Source of the DNA: Parabacteroides goldsteinii DSM 19448 = WAL 12034
GTDB taxonomy: Bacteria; Bacteroidota; Bacteroidia; Bacteroidales; Tannerellaceae
Reading direction: 5' to 3'
DNA: 64,000 nucleotides
NCBI RefSeq assembly: GCF_000969835.1
Contig: NZ_KQ033913.1
Span: 1,317,716-1,381,715, forward strand
Each line of letters opens with the position of its first letter. Position 1 is the first letter of the stretch. The translations under genes and the position numbers were made by a program. Shown here piece after piece: positions 38,076 to 47,413 of this stretch. The notes under the pieces are model-generated. The model saw only the letters and a list, made by a program, of their open reading frames with translations, made no database searches and was not told where the DNA came from.

Positions 38076-39983
38076 TTAATAATAACCAGATAAACCTTCA
38101 CTAATCATTGTCCCTTCTGCATCATAAATATCAAACAACTCATCCTCTCTAAGAAAAGCCATATAGCCTTGTTGTGTCTTGTAAGCAACCAAATACCTGC
38201 ATTTAATACATTCTTTTGCACTGGCATCTATCGCTCCAAACTTTTGTGTCTCCTTTTTCTGAACGATCATGAGTTCCCCAAAAGGCTTCACTTCATCATA
38301 CAGTGCTTTTCTACCAGCTAAAAGTATCTCTTCTTCTTTGACTTTACGTTTTTCAATCAGACTAATCAATTCATCTGTCATCTTGATCTTGGCAGCCTTA
38401 CTGAAATCAGTACCGGCATCGGCAATCTCCTCTGTTGCTTTTATAAAATCAGCCGCATTACTGGATGCATCCGATGCTGCCATTTTATTTTTACCGGAAG
38501 CGATCAATGCTTCAAACTCTGCATTCATCTCTGCTTCAGTAGGAACTGATGGTGCTGTTACCGGCTGCTTTATATCGTTAACGACAGGTTCGACTTTCTG
38601 CTTTACAGGATCGGTCTGTTTCGGAGTCGTTTCCGGTTTAACAATCTTCTTTTCCTGTGAGTCCGGTCGAACGCCGGTACTCTCTTTCTTCGATTCAGAT
38701 TCAGTTTCAGGTTCTGCTTCAACAACTCCCGATGTATTGTTTTCGTCAATAACAACAGGAACAGTCGAATCTGATACAGGATTATTATTCCCTTCCGGAA
38801 CAGAATTCAAAACTTCAGCAACAGGAGGAACAGCTTTACTGCGCTGTACCAAAAGAGCCACCGCTGAACCTATACTTGCAAATATAATAATTAGTAAAGA
38901 GATTAACGTTACTTTTCTTTTTTTCTTTTTAGATACTGCCGGTATATCGACGTTATTCAGTACAGTCTCATCCCCTTCATCCTTTCCGGATTGAGGCAAA
39001 CGGGTCGTAAACAGAATCGTTGTCTCATCTTCTTCGAAATATTCGGGGGAAGAAATATCTTTCTTTATCTCCTCTTCTTCAACTTCCGGAAAATCCAATG
39101 CAGCCAGCATTTCCGACATTGACTGGAAACGGTCAGCCGGAACAATCTCCATCGCTTTGATAATAGCCGCTTCCGTTTTTGCAGAAATGGAGGGATTCAA
39201 ATCCCGGGGGGAAGGCAACGGACGTGCTGCACGAAGAATGGATTCTGTAGGAATCTTCCCCGTCAGCAGATTATACATGGTTGCTCCCAACGAATAAATA
39301 TCCGGGCAAGGGGAAAAACTTTGCGTACCTTCATTATCATACTGTTCAATAGATGCAAACCCTTTCGATAAAGTTAACATCGTGGTACTCGTTTCCTGCT
39401 GCTCGATATCATACCGTTTACTCACACCAAAATCAATCAGACGCGCTTTCCCTGCCTGATCAATCAATATATTGCTAGGTTTGATATCCAGATGAAGAAT
39501 ATTCTTCTCATGGACAAACTGAAGGGCCTCTCCTATCTGACGCATATATCTGAGAACTCTCGCTTCAGGCATTATGCCCTCCTTATCCATCTTATATTTC
39601 AGACTATTACCTGAAATATACTCCATAGCAATATAGGCCGTGTCATTTTCTTCAAACACTTCCAATACATTCACAATATGGGGATGATGAACATCGGACA
39701 GGATTTTAGCTTCTTTGATCAGCTTCTCTTTAAACTTTTCAAAAAGAGCCCTGCCCGTTTCAGAATGGACCTTGACAGCGAAAGAGTCAGGATCTCTGTA
39801 ACAGTAATCTTTAAAAAAATATTCTTTTACACATATAGGAACTTCCGTTTTGATCGTTCCTAGGGGTCCCTTAACTTCTGTATACCAAACGCCTTTGTAA
39901 GTTATACCAAAGCCGCCCTGACCAACTACATGAGTAAGTCGATACTTTCCGTTTTGAAGAGGATATCCGTTTGGCAAATTCAT
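38076..39983 (-). CDS. Hanks-type Ser/Thr protein kinase with one transmembrane span
   Basis: The protein has 635 residues. The N-terminal cytoplasmic kinase domain (about 13-290) has the glycine loop VGQGGFGITYKG, the VAIK-type Lys in ICVKEYFF, the catalytic loop HLDIKPSNILID (HLD in place of HRD) and DFGVSK. The APE position is replaced by GFASIEQY, as in other Bacteroidota kinases. A basic KKKKRK stretch leads to a membrane span (about 358-378). The extracytoplasmic part is Pro/Glu/Lys-rich, then helical, ending in a WG-like motif. A -7 box TAATTTTG at 40014-40021 gives the kinase its own promoter, separate from the PP2C operon. Confidence 0.92.
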   Translation of the reverse strand: MNLPNGYPLQNGKYRLTHVVGQGGFGITYKGVWYTEVKGPLGTIKTEVPICVKEYFFKDYCYRDPDSFAVKVHSETGRALFEKFKEKLIKEAKILSDVHHPHIVNVLEVFEENDTAYIAMEYISGNSLKYKMDKEGIMPEARVLRYMRQIGEALQFVHEKNILHLDIKPSNILIDQAGKARLIDFGVSKRYDIEQQETSTTMLTLSKGFASIEQYDNEGTQSFSPCPDIYSLGATMYNLLTGKIPTESILRAARPLPSPRDLNPSISAKTEAAIIKAMEIVPADRFQSMSEMLAALDFPEVEEEEIKKDISSPEYFEEDETTILFTTRLPQSGKDEGDETVLNNVDIPAVSKKKKRKVTLISLLIIIFASIGSAVALLVQRSKAVPPVAEVLNSVPEGNNNPVSDSTVPVVIDENNTSGVVEAEPETESESKKESTGVRPDSQEKKIVKPETTPKQTDPVKQKVEPVVNDIKQPVTAPSVPTEAEMNAEFEALIASGKNKMAASDASSNAADFIKATEEIADAGTDFSKAAKIKMTDELISLIEKRKVKEEEILLAGRKALYDEVKPFGELMIVQKKETQKFGAIDASAKECIKCRYLVAYKTQQGYMAFLREDELFDIYDAEGTMISEGLSGYY

Positions 39984-40027
39984 AACTTTCTCGCGCTATT
40001 CTTTTTAATCTGCCAAAATTACGTTAT

Positions 40028-40831
40028 TTATATAAAAGAATAAAGGAAAGAGAGAATATTTTGTTTTATTCCGATAGATTCACCTACATTTTGAACTGGT
40101 AAAATGTAAAAAGAAAAGTTATCTCTGGTCTTTCCGCAACAGGCAGCCATAATACCGTCTTTGATGTCTTCCGGATTGTTATAAGTGGAGAAAATAGAAG
40201 AAAGATCTTCGTTTTTAAGTCTTTCCAACACACCGTCGGTACACATAAAGAAATAATCGCCTGCTTGTATATCCTTTAAAAGGACTACATCGGCTTCTGT
40301 CGGATGCTCCGATCCCTGTATGGCACGAATTATTACGTTTTTTTGCGGGTGGGTCAATGCTTCTTCTTTGCTTATTTTCCCCAGTTTGACAAGCGAATTA
40401 ACCAGCGAATGGTCTTCTGTCTGATAAATAATTTCTCCCTGGCGGAACTGGTAAATACGGCTATCTCCAATATGTGCCAGTGTTATTCCTGAAGCTCCGA
40501 CTGAAACCATCGTTAATGTGGTAGCCATACCCTTTGCTTCCGGATGATTTTTCACATAATCGTCAAAGCGTACCTCCGTGTAACCGACAGCTTTATTAAC
40601 AAACTCTTCGGTAGGTTCATCCTCTAAGAAGGTGGAAAAGAATGTCTGAAAAGATTCACACGCTAATGAGCTTGCAATCTCTCCTTTTTCTGAGCCGCCG
40701 ACACCATCGCAGACCAGAAATAATTTCTGATTGGAGTTTACCCTTTCCGGTAAGGGGTAAATAGAATCCTCGTTGTTTTGTCTACCGCCTTTTTCACAAA
40801 CGGCCCAAGGCTTGCCAATCGTTATATTCAT
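40028..40831 (-). CDS. PP2C-family Ser/Thr phosphatase
   Basis: The protein has 267 residues. The metal-binding motifs are VCDGVGGSEKG, AHIGDSRIYQF, a TDGVLE segment (MCTDGVLERL) and a late Asp (TRDNFS). These mark an active PPM phosphatase, which would reverse the adjacent kinase. It is last in an operon that starts with the LytTR regulator and includes the two FHA proteins. It lies 14 bp after the FHA/zinc-ribbon gene. Confidence 0.93.
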   Translation of the reverse strand: MNITIGKPWAVCEKGGRQNNEDSIYPLPERVNSNQKLFLVCDGVGGSEKGEIASSLACESFQTFFSTFLEDEPTEEFVNKAVGYTEVRFDDYVKNHPEAKGMATTLTMVSVGASGITLAHIGDSRIYQFRQGEIIYQTEDHSLVNSLVKLGKISKEEALTHPQKNVIIRAIQGSEHPTEADVVLLKDIQAGDYFFMCTDGVLERLKNEDLSSIFSTYNNPEDIKDGIMAACCGKTRDNFSFYILPVQNVGESIGIKQNILSFLYSFI

Positions 40832-40845
40832 AGCACGAACAGATT

Positions 40846-41361
40846 TTATTCATTAAAGCGGAGAACCGTATGGCCGATAATGATCTCGTCATTGTTCTTA
40901 AGCACTACGACCTCTCCATTTTCAAGGTAATTGCTATTATATAACGTATGGTTTTTACTATTATTGTCAGAAAGAAAATGTTTATACCCTCCTTTCGGGT
41001 CTTTTTTAACTTCTATTCGTATATGCTCCCTGCTCATCGACTTATCAGCCGTTGCAATTCCTATTGTAGCGTTCGAAGCGTTAGATTTACGACCGATGAT
41101 TGCAATACCTTCATTGAGAGGGAAAATTTGTTCCGGTGTAGCCGAATCTCCAACAACTGTAAGCTGTCCCGTACCATTCGAAACCGGATTGACAAGAATT
41201 GTATCCTGATCCGCATCAAGTCCTTGTTTTCCCAGTTGAAGCAAAGAGACAGGAATCGGTTGTTTACACTTCGGACATTTAAAGGAGGTCAGATCGAGGG
41301 GAAGTTTCCCCTCGTCTACCTTTAATCCTACGTGACAATGTGGACATTTAACTGAAATCAT
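40846..41361 (-). CDS. FHA-domain protein with N-terminal zinc ribbon
   Basis: The protein has 171 residues. The N-terminal zinc ribbon (VKCPHCHVG...FKCPKCKQPIPV) recalls MJ0042-type motifs. The C-terminal FHA domain (about 85-170) has IIGRKSNASNATIGI, SMSREHIRIE and DNNSKNHTLYN, so the phosphothreonine-binding Arg, Ser and Asn positions are present. It is a cytoplasmic phospho-Thr reader. Its start overlaps the acidic small gene by 4 bp, so the two products are probably made together. Confidence 0.9.
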   Translation of the reverse strand: MISVKCPHCHVGLKVDEGKLPLDLTSFKCPKCKQPIPVSLLQLGKQGLDADQDTILVNPVSNGTGQLTVVGDSATPEQIFPLNEGIAIIGRKSNASNATIGIATADKSMSREHIRIEVKKDPKGGYKHFLSDNNSKNHTLYNSNYLENGEVVVLKNNDEIIIGHTVLRFNE

Positions 41362-41600
41362 AGCATAAATGATAAATCTGCTCCGTCGATATCAGTTGAG
41401 AAAGTATCATGCACGTCTGCATCCGACAAGAATATTGTGTCGTCAGATAATGTAATAAAATCTGAAACATCCATATTATCGTCATCAATCATTACGATAC
41501 CAGATAAATCGTTTTCCCCATCCACATCTACAACTACCGCATCACTAAATACGGAGTCGTCACTGTCTAGTGTAACAAATGTGTATTCCTCCTCTTGCAT
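41358..41600 (-). CDS. Extremely acidic 80-residue protein without Lys or Arg
   Basis: The start at 41600 (MQEEEYTFVTLDSDD) is chosen because a -7 box TACTTTTG (41634-41641, minus strand) overlaps the upstream ATG at 41636. About 20 Asp and 4 Glu occur in 80 residues, with no Lys or Arg. Several Ser/Thr sit beside Asp (VTLDSDDS, ITLSDDTIFLSD). No family recognised. Between FHA genes and a kinase/phosphatase pair it is a natural candidate for a phospho-acceptor bound by FHA domains (inference). Confidence 0.65.
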   Translation of the reverse strand: MQEEEYTFVTLDSDDSVFSDAVVVDVDGENDLSGIVMIDDDNMDVSDFITLSDDTIFLSDADVHDTFSTDIDGADLSFML

Positions 41601-41737
41601 ACTGGTTTGAATTAAAATTATTCTTTCTGGAAACAAAAGTAGGAAAAGTAATGGATTAAATTAACATCTAATATTCTCTTATAATCAAAGGTTTGGGTTT
41701 TATGTACAAACTGTCCGCTTTTGAGATACGAAACAAC

Positions 41738-42391
41738 TTATTCACTGACCCACTTTGCTTTACAGGAAGAAACAGGACATTGTTTCCTGTTCCTCAGAGA
41801 TTCCCAGGGAATTTCCCCCAGAAAAGTACCGCATTTAGGACATACATAGTCTATTTTAAACCGGTTTGCAATGTCCTGAAGCTGTTGAGGAGTCTTGGAT
41901 GCCTGCTTTGCACCCAGGTAAATGCCTATCGTCGGGGCACAGATAGTTATAAACAAACTTATAGCCAAGAACTCCGGACTTCCTTTGCCCAGAAATCCGA
42001 TCACAACGCCTATCACACCGGGCAGCGCAAAAGGAAGGGACTGGAATAATCTGGTTTTAAACTGGTTAGCCGACTGTATCTTAACTTTTTCTTGAACATA
42101 ATCGTCATACACTTTCTTCAGTGCAGCAAACTCTTCACTATAATCATTATTATATTTAAGCGCTTCAGTCAAGTTCAGCACATACCCGATACCTAGAATA
42201 ATCTTGTCCGTTGGTGTAATACGTTTCTTGACGATCTGTGAACCATTGACGAAAGTTCCGTTAGTAGAGCCGAGATCTTCCAACAACCAACAGCCATGAT
42301 CCTCACGAACCAGACAAGCATGATGTCTGCTAACATGAGGATCATTCACTATAAAATCATTATCTTCAGCTTTACCGATTTTAATCTTCAT
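41738..42391 (-). CDS. FHA-domain membrane protein with C-terminal zinc ribbon
   Basis: The protein has 217 residues. The N-terminal FHA domain (about 1-75) shows IGKAEDNDFIVNDPHVSRHH and LEDLGSTNGTFVNG, with all phosphopeptide-binding residues. Two hydrophobic stretches follow (about 112-130 and 137-155). The C-terminus has a zinc-ribbon-like CPKCG...CPVSSC. Its start overlaps the LytTR gene by 11 bp. It is probably a membrane-attached phospho-Thr reader. Confidence 0.88.
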   Translation of the reverse strand: MKIKIGKAEDNDFIVNDPHVSRHHACLVREDHGCWLLEDLGSTNGTFVNGSQIVKKRITPTDKIILGIGYVLNLTEALKYNNDYSEEFAALKKVYDDYVQEKVKIQSANQFKTRLFQSLPFALPGVIGVVIGFLGKGSPEFLAISLFITICAPTIGIYLGAKQASKTPQQLQDIANRFKIDYVCPKCGTFLGEIPWESLRNRKQCPVSSCKAKWVSE

Positions 42392-42779
42392 CTTTCACTT
42401 CCTTTGGTTCTTCCGGTTTACCCATTTCCTTTTCCAGCGATTCTTTTAGTACTTTTAAAGGATCTTTGGATATTATAAGTTCCCTGGGCTTGCCTTCTTC
42501 TGTCAATAATAACAGTTTTTGCTTGGGTAAATTGATTTGCAGGATATGATTTTTATTGATGATGTGACTTTTTCCTACTCTCATTAATATCTTGTTGCAT
42601 CCCTCTACCTGCTTCTCCAGTATCTCTTCTATCTTACCGATATTAATCGCAAACGTAAACTGGATTCCATTGGATAATAGTAATTTAGTATAATTTCTAT
42701 CAGCTTCAAAGTAGAGTATCTGCCCTATCTTTATCCGTAACAATTCATCCCTCGTCTTAATTATTAAATACCGCTCCAT
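42381..42779 (-). CDS. Stand-alone LytTR DNA-binding regulator
   Basis: The 132-residue protein consists of a LytTR domain (about 8-110, with ILYFEADRNYTKLLLSNG and ILMRVGKSHIINKNHI) and an acidic/Lys tail. There is no receiver domain, so it is not a normal response regulator. It heads the operon that continues into the FHA and PP2C genes, with a -7 box TATATTTG at 42815-42822. It may be regulated by phosphorylation or by FHA partners (inference). Confidence 0.88.
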   Translation of the reverse strand: MERYLIIKTRDELLRIKIGQILYFEADRNYTKLLLSNGIQFTFAINIGKIEEILEKQVEGCNKILMRVGKSHIINKNHILQINLPKQKLLLLTEEGKPRELIISKDPLKVLKESLEKEMGKPEEPKEVKDED

Positions 42780-42993
42780 ACGTTGATATTGTTTTTTTAA
42801 TTTTCATCAAGTAACAAATATACGGCATTTTATCTTTACCCCGGCTATATTTTATAAAGAAATATAAATGGGAAGAGGAATATTTTTCACAAATATTCCT
42901 CTTTCATTCCTAAATACTAAGCATTTTGCCTGGAATAAGTTTATGTTAAATTTCAATGCTTTTACAGGTATAATTTAAAACAGGAAACTAATC

Positions 42994-43950
42994 TCACTCC
43001 AAAGTAGGATAAAGAGGATTGCCTGTTTCATCAACTTCAGTCCAGTTTTTTATATTCACACTTGAAAATGTAACGGTGTTTCCATCGATTATTGCACTAA
43101 ATAAGTATGAATTACCGGCTTTTAATGTACCGTCGGGAACAGGAACATCAACGGTGTAAATTCGTGATGCACTTTCTCCGTTTGCCATTACCTCCAAAGT
43201 CAAAGACATCGGTTCGGATGTTTCCAGCGGGAGCATGATATACTGAGCCAGAAAACCATTTATACCCATTTTGTCCGGTCTGTCGAATGTAGTTGCCGGA
43301 GGTATGGTTCCCGTTGCCAAATCCATGCTTGCTCCCGGTTCCGGCGGAGTGATCGTTGCTGAAATTAATTTGTTTAATCGAATACTTTCCCCTTCCGATA
43401 TTTCAATTACCACCTGTGTTGCAGCATGCAAATAGACAATCGGTATATTGATCTGTGAACTTGCCACATCCAGATTCGGATTATGCCACCAAAGGTAATC
43501 GATCCCATTGAATAAAGGTTCCGATTTTCCGGCCGAGAATGTAGGCGGTATAGTAGAAAAATTATCCGATACTGCATAAAAGTCAAAAATACCATTTCCC
43601 AGATACATTTTATATCCATCCACTCCGGTTAATACTCCGGGAGCAGAAGTGATGTATAATCCCTGTGCCGAAGGAGTTCCTTTTGTCCCGTTTTGGGTAG
43701 AGGGTTCAAATACTAATACTTTGCTTTTTATTCCCTGATTCATGGGTGACATTGCACGTGTCATCAAATTACGACCTTCAATTGAAGCATTGAAGGTCAC
43801 CAGATTAGTTCCTTCCGTATTATTCCCTCCCGAAGGTTTATTCTCATCACCGACCTCCAGGATTATTGTGTTTTTGGAACATCCGGCAAAGAAGAAAATC
43901 ACATAGATAAATACCAGCAATTGTGTTGTTTTGAGTAATTTAGTTTCCAT
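42994..43950 (-). CDS. Fimbrillin-family (Mfa-like) lipoprotein
   Basis: The protein has 318 residues with a lipoprotein signal (VIFFFAGC). The mature N-terminus has LMTRAMSP, close to the Arg cleavage site of Bacteroidales fimbrillins, and two beta-sandwich domains follow. Family members form fimbriae or are minor tip or anchor subunits, exported as lipoproteins. No usher or companion fimbrial genes are next to it. It lies 5' of the LytTR operon in the same direction with a 214-bp gap. Confidence 0.8.
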   Translation of the reverse strand: METKLLKTTQLLVFIYVIFFFAGCSKNTIILEVGDENKPSGGNNTEGTNLVTFNASIEGRNLMTRAMSPMNQGIKSKVLVFEPSTQNGTKGTPSAQGLYITSAPGVLTGVDGYKMYLGNGIFDFYAVSDNFSTIPPTFSAGKSEPLFNGIDYLWWHNPNLDVASSQINIPIVYLHAATQVVIEISEGESIRLNKLISATITPPEPGASMDLATGTIPPATTFDRPDKMGINGFLAQYIMLPLETSEPMSLTLEVMANGESASRIYTVDVPVPDGTLKAGNSYLFSAIIDGNTVTFSSVNIKNWTEVDETGNPLYPTLE

Positions 43951-44040
43951 AACCAGCCATTTTATAATTATTCGTCTATATAATACATTTTAAAACCTCT
44001 TTTGGTTCAAATGAGTGGCGGATATGATCTTATTTAATAA

Positions 44041-44081
44041 AAAAAGAGAGATACTCCATTGGATGGAATATCCCTCTTTTA
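44041..44081 (-). terminator. Rho-independent terminator of the 74-residue gene
   Basis: On the minus strand, AAAAGAGGGATATTCCAT pairs with ATGGAGTATCTCTCTTTT around CCA, followed by a T-run. It lies 27 bp after the stop of the small gene. Confidence 0.85.
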
Positions 44082-44107
44082 TCGAAGGTATAAAACCTGC
44101 ATTCGAT

Positions 44108-44332
44108 TTAATTCTTCATTTTTGCATTAATTGCGCGCACTAAACGCGTCTGAATTTTCATTAAGGTAGCCAGGTCCTCAGTTTCGAAATCGATATCAGA
44201 AATCTTAGTCTTTGTTTTCTGTTCTACAACTTCTTCTCCTTTCTTAGAACCATTTTCAATGTCCTTAACTAGCTCATCCAACTGAGCTTTAATTTTCCCA
44301 ATCTTCTTTGAATAATTTACTGTACGTGCCAT
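44108..44332 (-). CDS. Small helical protein of unknown function
   Basis: The 74-residue protein is rich in Lys and Glu, with two predicted helices (about 8-28 and 52-72) flanking a KTKTKISDID stretch. No signal peptide, membrane segment or known motif. It has its own terminator, which supports a real transcript. No family recognised. Confidence 0.6.
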   Translation of the reverse strand: MARTVNYSKKIGKIKAQLDELVKDIENGSKKGEEVVEQKTKTKISDIDFETEDLATLMKIQTRLVRAINAKMKN

Positions 44333-44439
44333 ATAATTCTTTATACATTAATGGATAATATAAAATCATTAGTACAAAAGTAATTATTATTTGAAAATAA
44401 AGAAATAAATAACCAATAATACGTACATTTTAAAACGAA

Positions 44440-44474
44440 TTAAGAAGGATATTCAAAAAAAATACCCTTCTTAA
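44440..44474 (-). terminator. Terminator-like hairpin after ppdK
   Basis: TTAAGAAGG pairs with CCTTCTTAA and ATATT with AATAC-like inner bases around an A-rich loop, 26 bp after the ppdK stop. The following T-run on the minus strand is weak. Confidence 0.6.
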
Positions 44475-44499
44475 TCGCATTATTTATTATTTTTTCAGA

Positions 44500-47220
44500 T
44501 CAATCCTCAATAGCGGCCTGTGCTGCAGCAACACGAGCAATAGGCACACGGAACGGAGAACATGATACATAATTCAAACCAACTTTGTGGCAGAACTTAA
44601 CTGAAGACGGTTCGCCACCATGTTCACCACAAATACCACATTTCAGATCCGGACGGATAGCACGTCCTTTTTCCGTAGCCATTCTTACCAGCTGACCTAC
44701 TCCATTCTGGTCTAATACCTGGAACGGGTCTACCTTCAGGATCTTCTTTTCCAGATAAATCGGCAGGAAGGAAGCGATGTCGTCACGGGAATAACCGAAT
44801 GTCATCTGAGTCAAGTCGTTTGTTCCGAATGAGAAGAACTCGGCAGAAGAAGCGATACGGTCGGCAGTCAAGGCTGCACGAGGAATTTCGATCATTGTAC
44901 CTACTTTAAAGTCGATACGGTCTCCTACTTCGGCAAATAACTTTTCAGCAGCAGCACGGATTACCTTTTCCTGTTCTTTAAATTCATACAGAATACCGGT
45001 CAGCGGAACCATAATTTCCGGTTTAGCCACAATACCTTCTTTCTTCAATTCCAATGCAGCACCTAAAATAGCGCGTGTCTGCATTTCAGTGATTTCAGGA
45101 TATGTATTACCCAGACGGCAACCACGGTGGCCCAACATCGGGTTATGTTCGCAAAGCGATTCAACACGCTGCTGAATTTCTTTTACGGAGATACCCATTG
45201 CTTCAGCCATTTCTTCCTGACCTTTCTGATCGTGAGGAACAAATTCGTGCAAAGGAGGATCGAGCAGACGAACGGTAACAGGCAGATCATGCATAGCCTT
45301 GAAGATACCCTTGAAGTCTGCTTGCTGATAAGGCAGAATCTTCTTCAATGCATTCTTACGTCCTTCGGCATCTTCCGCCAGGATCATTTCACGCATTGCT
45401 TTGATCTTTTCGCCTTCGAAGAACATGTGTTCCGTACGGCATAATCCGATACCGCTTGCTCCGAATGCACGGGCAATCTCGGCATCATGAGGAGTATCTG
45501 CATTTGTGCGAACCTGAAGTTTAGTATATTTATCGGCCAGCTTCATTAATTCAGCGAAATCATCCGACAATTCAGCAGCCTGCGTTTCGATTTGTCCTTC
45601 AAAGATTTCTCCGGTAGAACCGTTGATAGACAGGAAGTCACCTTCTTTCAGCGTGATACCTCCTACTTCGATTGTTTTTTTCTTATAGTCGATATTCAAA
45701 CCACCGGCTCCCGATACGCAGCATTTACCCATACCACGGGCAACAACGGCTGCATGAGAAGTCATACCTCCACGAGCTGTCAGGATACCTTCGGCAACAG
45801 CCATACCGGCCAAGTCTTCCGGAGATGTTTCGATACGCACAAGAACAACCTGTTTTCCGGCAGCATGCCATTCAGCAGCGTCGTCGGCAAAAAATACAAT
45901 CTGGCCGGTAGCAGCACCCGGAGATGCAGGTAAACCTTTTACCAATACTTTAGCCTTCTTCAGCGCAGCCTTATTAAATACCGGGTGAAGCAATTCATCC
46001 AGTTTATTCGGTTCGATACGTGCCAGAGCTGTCTTTTCGTCAATCATTCCCTGATGCAACAAATCCATGGCAATCTTTACCATAGCAGCACCGGTACGTT
46101 TACCGTTACGAGTCTGAAGGAACCACAGTTTACCTTCCTGTACGGTAAATTCCATATCCTGCATGTCGCGGTAATGATTTTCCAGTTTCGTCTGCAAAGC
46201 ATCCAGTTCCTTATAGATCTCAGGCATAGCCTCTTCCATTGAAGGATAGTTGGCAGCTCTTTCTTCTTCAGGAATACCGGCGCGTTCAGCCCAGCGCTGT
46301 GAACCGATTTTAGTGATCTGCTGCGGAGTACGGATACCGGCCACAACGTCTTCACCCTGTGCATTAATCAAGTATTCACCGTTGAACAAGTCTTCACCGT
46401 TACCGGCGTCACGAGAGAAACATACACCGGTAGCGGAAGTTTCACCCATATTACCGAATACCATAGCCTGAACAGTTACGGCTGTTCCCCACTCTGCCGG
46501 AATACCTTCCATCTGGCGGTACAGGATAGCACGTTCGTTCATCCATGAGTTAAATACGGCACAGACAGCACCCCACAACTGTTCGTAAGCACAAGTCGGG
46601 AAGTCGCTTCCTGTTTGTTTCTTTACTGCGGCTTTGAACTTTGTAACCAATGTCTTTAAGTCGTCGACAGTCAGTTCGTTGTCCAGCTTCACCCCTTTGG
46701 CTTCTTTCACCTCTTCGATGATTGCTTCGAACGGGTCGATGTCTTCCTTGCTGGTCGGTTTCATACCCAGAACCACATCACCGTACATTTGTACAAAACG
46801 GCGATAAGAGTCCCATGCAAAACGAGCGTTACCGGTTTTACGTGTCAACCCTTCTACTACTTCGTCGTTCAATCCCAGGTTCAGGATAGTATCCATCATA
46901 CCCGGCATAGAAGCGCGTGCTCCGGAACGGACAGAAACCAACAACGGGTTTTCTACATCTCCGAACTTGGAGTTCATCAACGTTTCTACATTAGCAATAG
47001 CTTTTTCAACGTCCGACTTCAGTAGTTCTACGACTTTGTCCTGGCCCAGTTCATAATATTCCGAGCAAACTTCTGTTGTGATAGTGAATCCCGGAGGAAC
47101 CGGAACCCCAATCAAATTCATTTCGGCAAGGTTTGCACCTTTACCACCCAGCAGATTTCTCATATCTGCTTTTCCTTCGGCTTTTCCATTTCCGAATGTG
47201 TAGACTCTTTTTCTTTCCAT
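44500..47220 (-). CDS. ppdK: Pyruvate, phosphate dikinase
   Basis: The 906-residue enzyme interconverts pyruvate, ATP and Pi with PEP, AMP and PPi. The ATP-grasp domain (GGKGANLAEM near the N-terminus), the phosphohistidine domain with GGMTSHAAVVARGMGKCC, and the PEP/pyruvate barrel with GIGLCRTEHMFF and CGICGEHGGEPSSV are intact. The length fits the family. A -7 box TATATTTG lies on the minus strand at 47281-47288. It serves glycolysis or gluconeogenesis in anaerobes. Confidence 0.97.
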   Translation of the reverse strand: MERKRVYTFGNGKAEGKADMRNLLGGKGANLAEMNLIGVPVPPGFTITTEVCSEYYELGQDKVVELLKSDVEKAIANVETLMNSKFGDVENPLLVSVRSGARASMPGMMDTILNLGLNDEVVEGLTRKTGNARFAWDSYRRFVQMYGDVVLGMKPTSKEDIDPFEAIIEEVKEAKGVKLDNELTVDDLKTLVTKFKAAVKKQTGSDFPTCAYEQLWGAVCAVFNSWMNERAILYRQMEGIPAEWGTAVTVQAMVFGNMGETSATGVCFSRDAGNGEDLFNGEYLINAQGEDVVAGIRTPQQITKIGSQRWAERAGIPEEERAANYPSMEEAMPEIYKELDALQTKLENHYRDMQDMEFTVQEGKLWFLQTRNGKRTGAAMVKIAMDLLHQGMIDEKTALARIEPNKLDELLHPVFNKAALKKAKVLVKGLPASPGAATGQIVFFADDAAEWHAAGKQVVLVRIETSPEDLAGMAVAEGILTARGGMTSHAAVVARGMGKCCVSGAGGLNIDYKKKTIEVGGITLKEGDFLSINGSTGEIFEGQIETQAAELSDDFAELMKLADKYTKLQVRTNADTPHDAEIARAFGASGIGLCRTEHMFFEGEKIKAMREMILAEDAEGRKNALKKILPYQQADFKGIFKAMHDLPVTVRLLDPPLHEFVPHDQKGQEEMAEAMGISVKEIQQRVESLCEHNPMLGHRGCRLGNTYPEITEMQTRAILGAALELKKEGIVAKPEIMVPLTGILYEFKEQEKVIRAAAEKLFAEVGDRIDFKVGTMIEIPRAALTADRIASSAEFFSFGTNDLTQMTFGYSRDDIASFLPIYLEKKILKVDPFQVLDQNGVGQLVRMATEKGRAIRPDLKCGICGEHGGEPSSVKFCHKVGLNYVSCSPFRVPIARVAAAQAAIED

Positions 47221-47413
47221 GTGTCAGACAGTATTATGTTTATTAGATTTCAGTTTTGCTATCTCTACATTGCAATGCTGCAAATATATGCTATTTCAGA
47301 GTATGAAGGATATAGAAAGTTAAACAATTTTATGTGTTTTATAGCTATTCCTTATTATTCGTATTACCTAAATATGTACATTTGCGTGGGAAAAATTTAA
47401 AACTCAGATAAAA

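Noticed and set aside
38269..38994. 241-residue Ser-rich ORF on the plus strand
   Set aside because: Antisense to the kinase gene, low complexity, no start context or family.
34889..43950. Kinase/PP2C/FHA set as part of a type VI secretion system
   Set aside because: No Tss, Hcp, VgrG or ClpV-like gene is present on either side.
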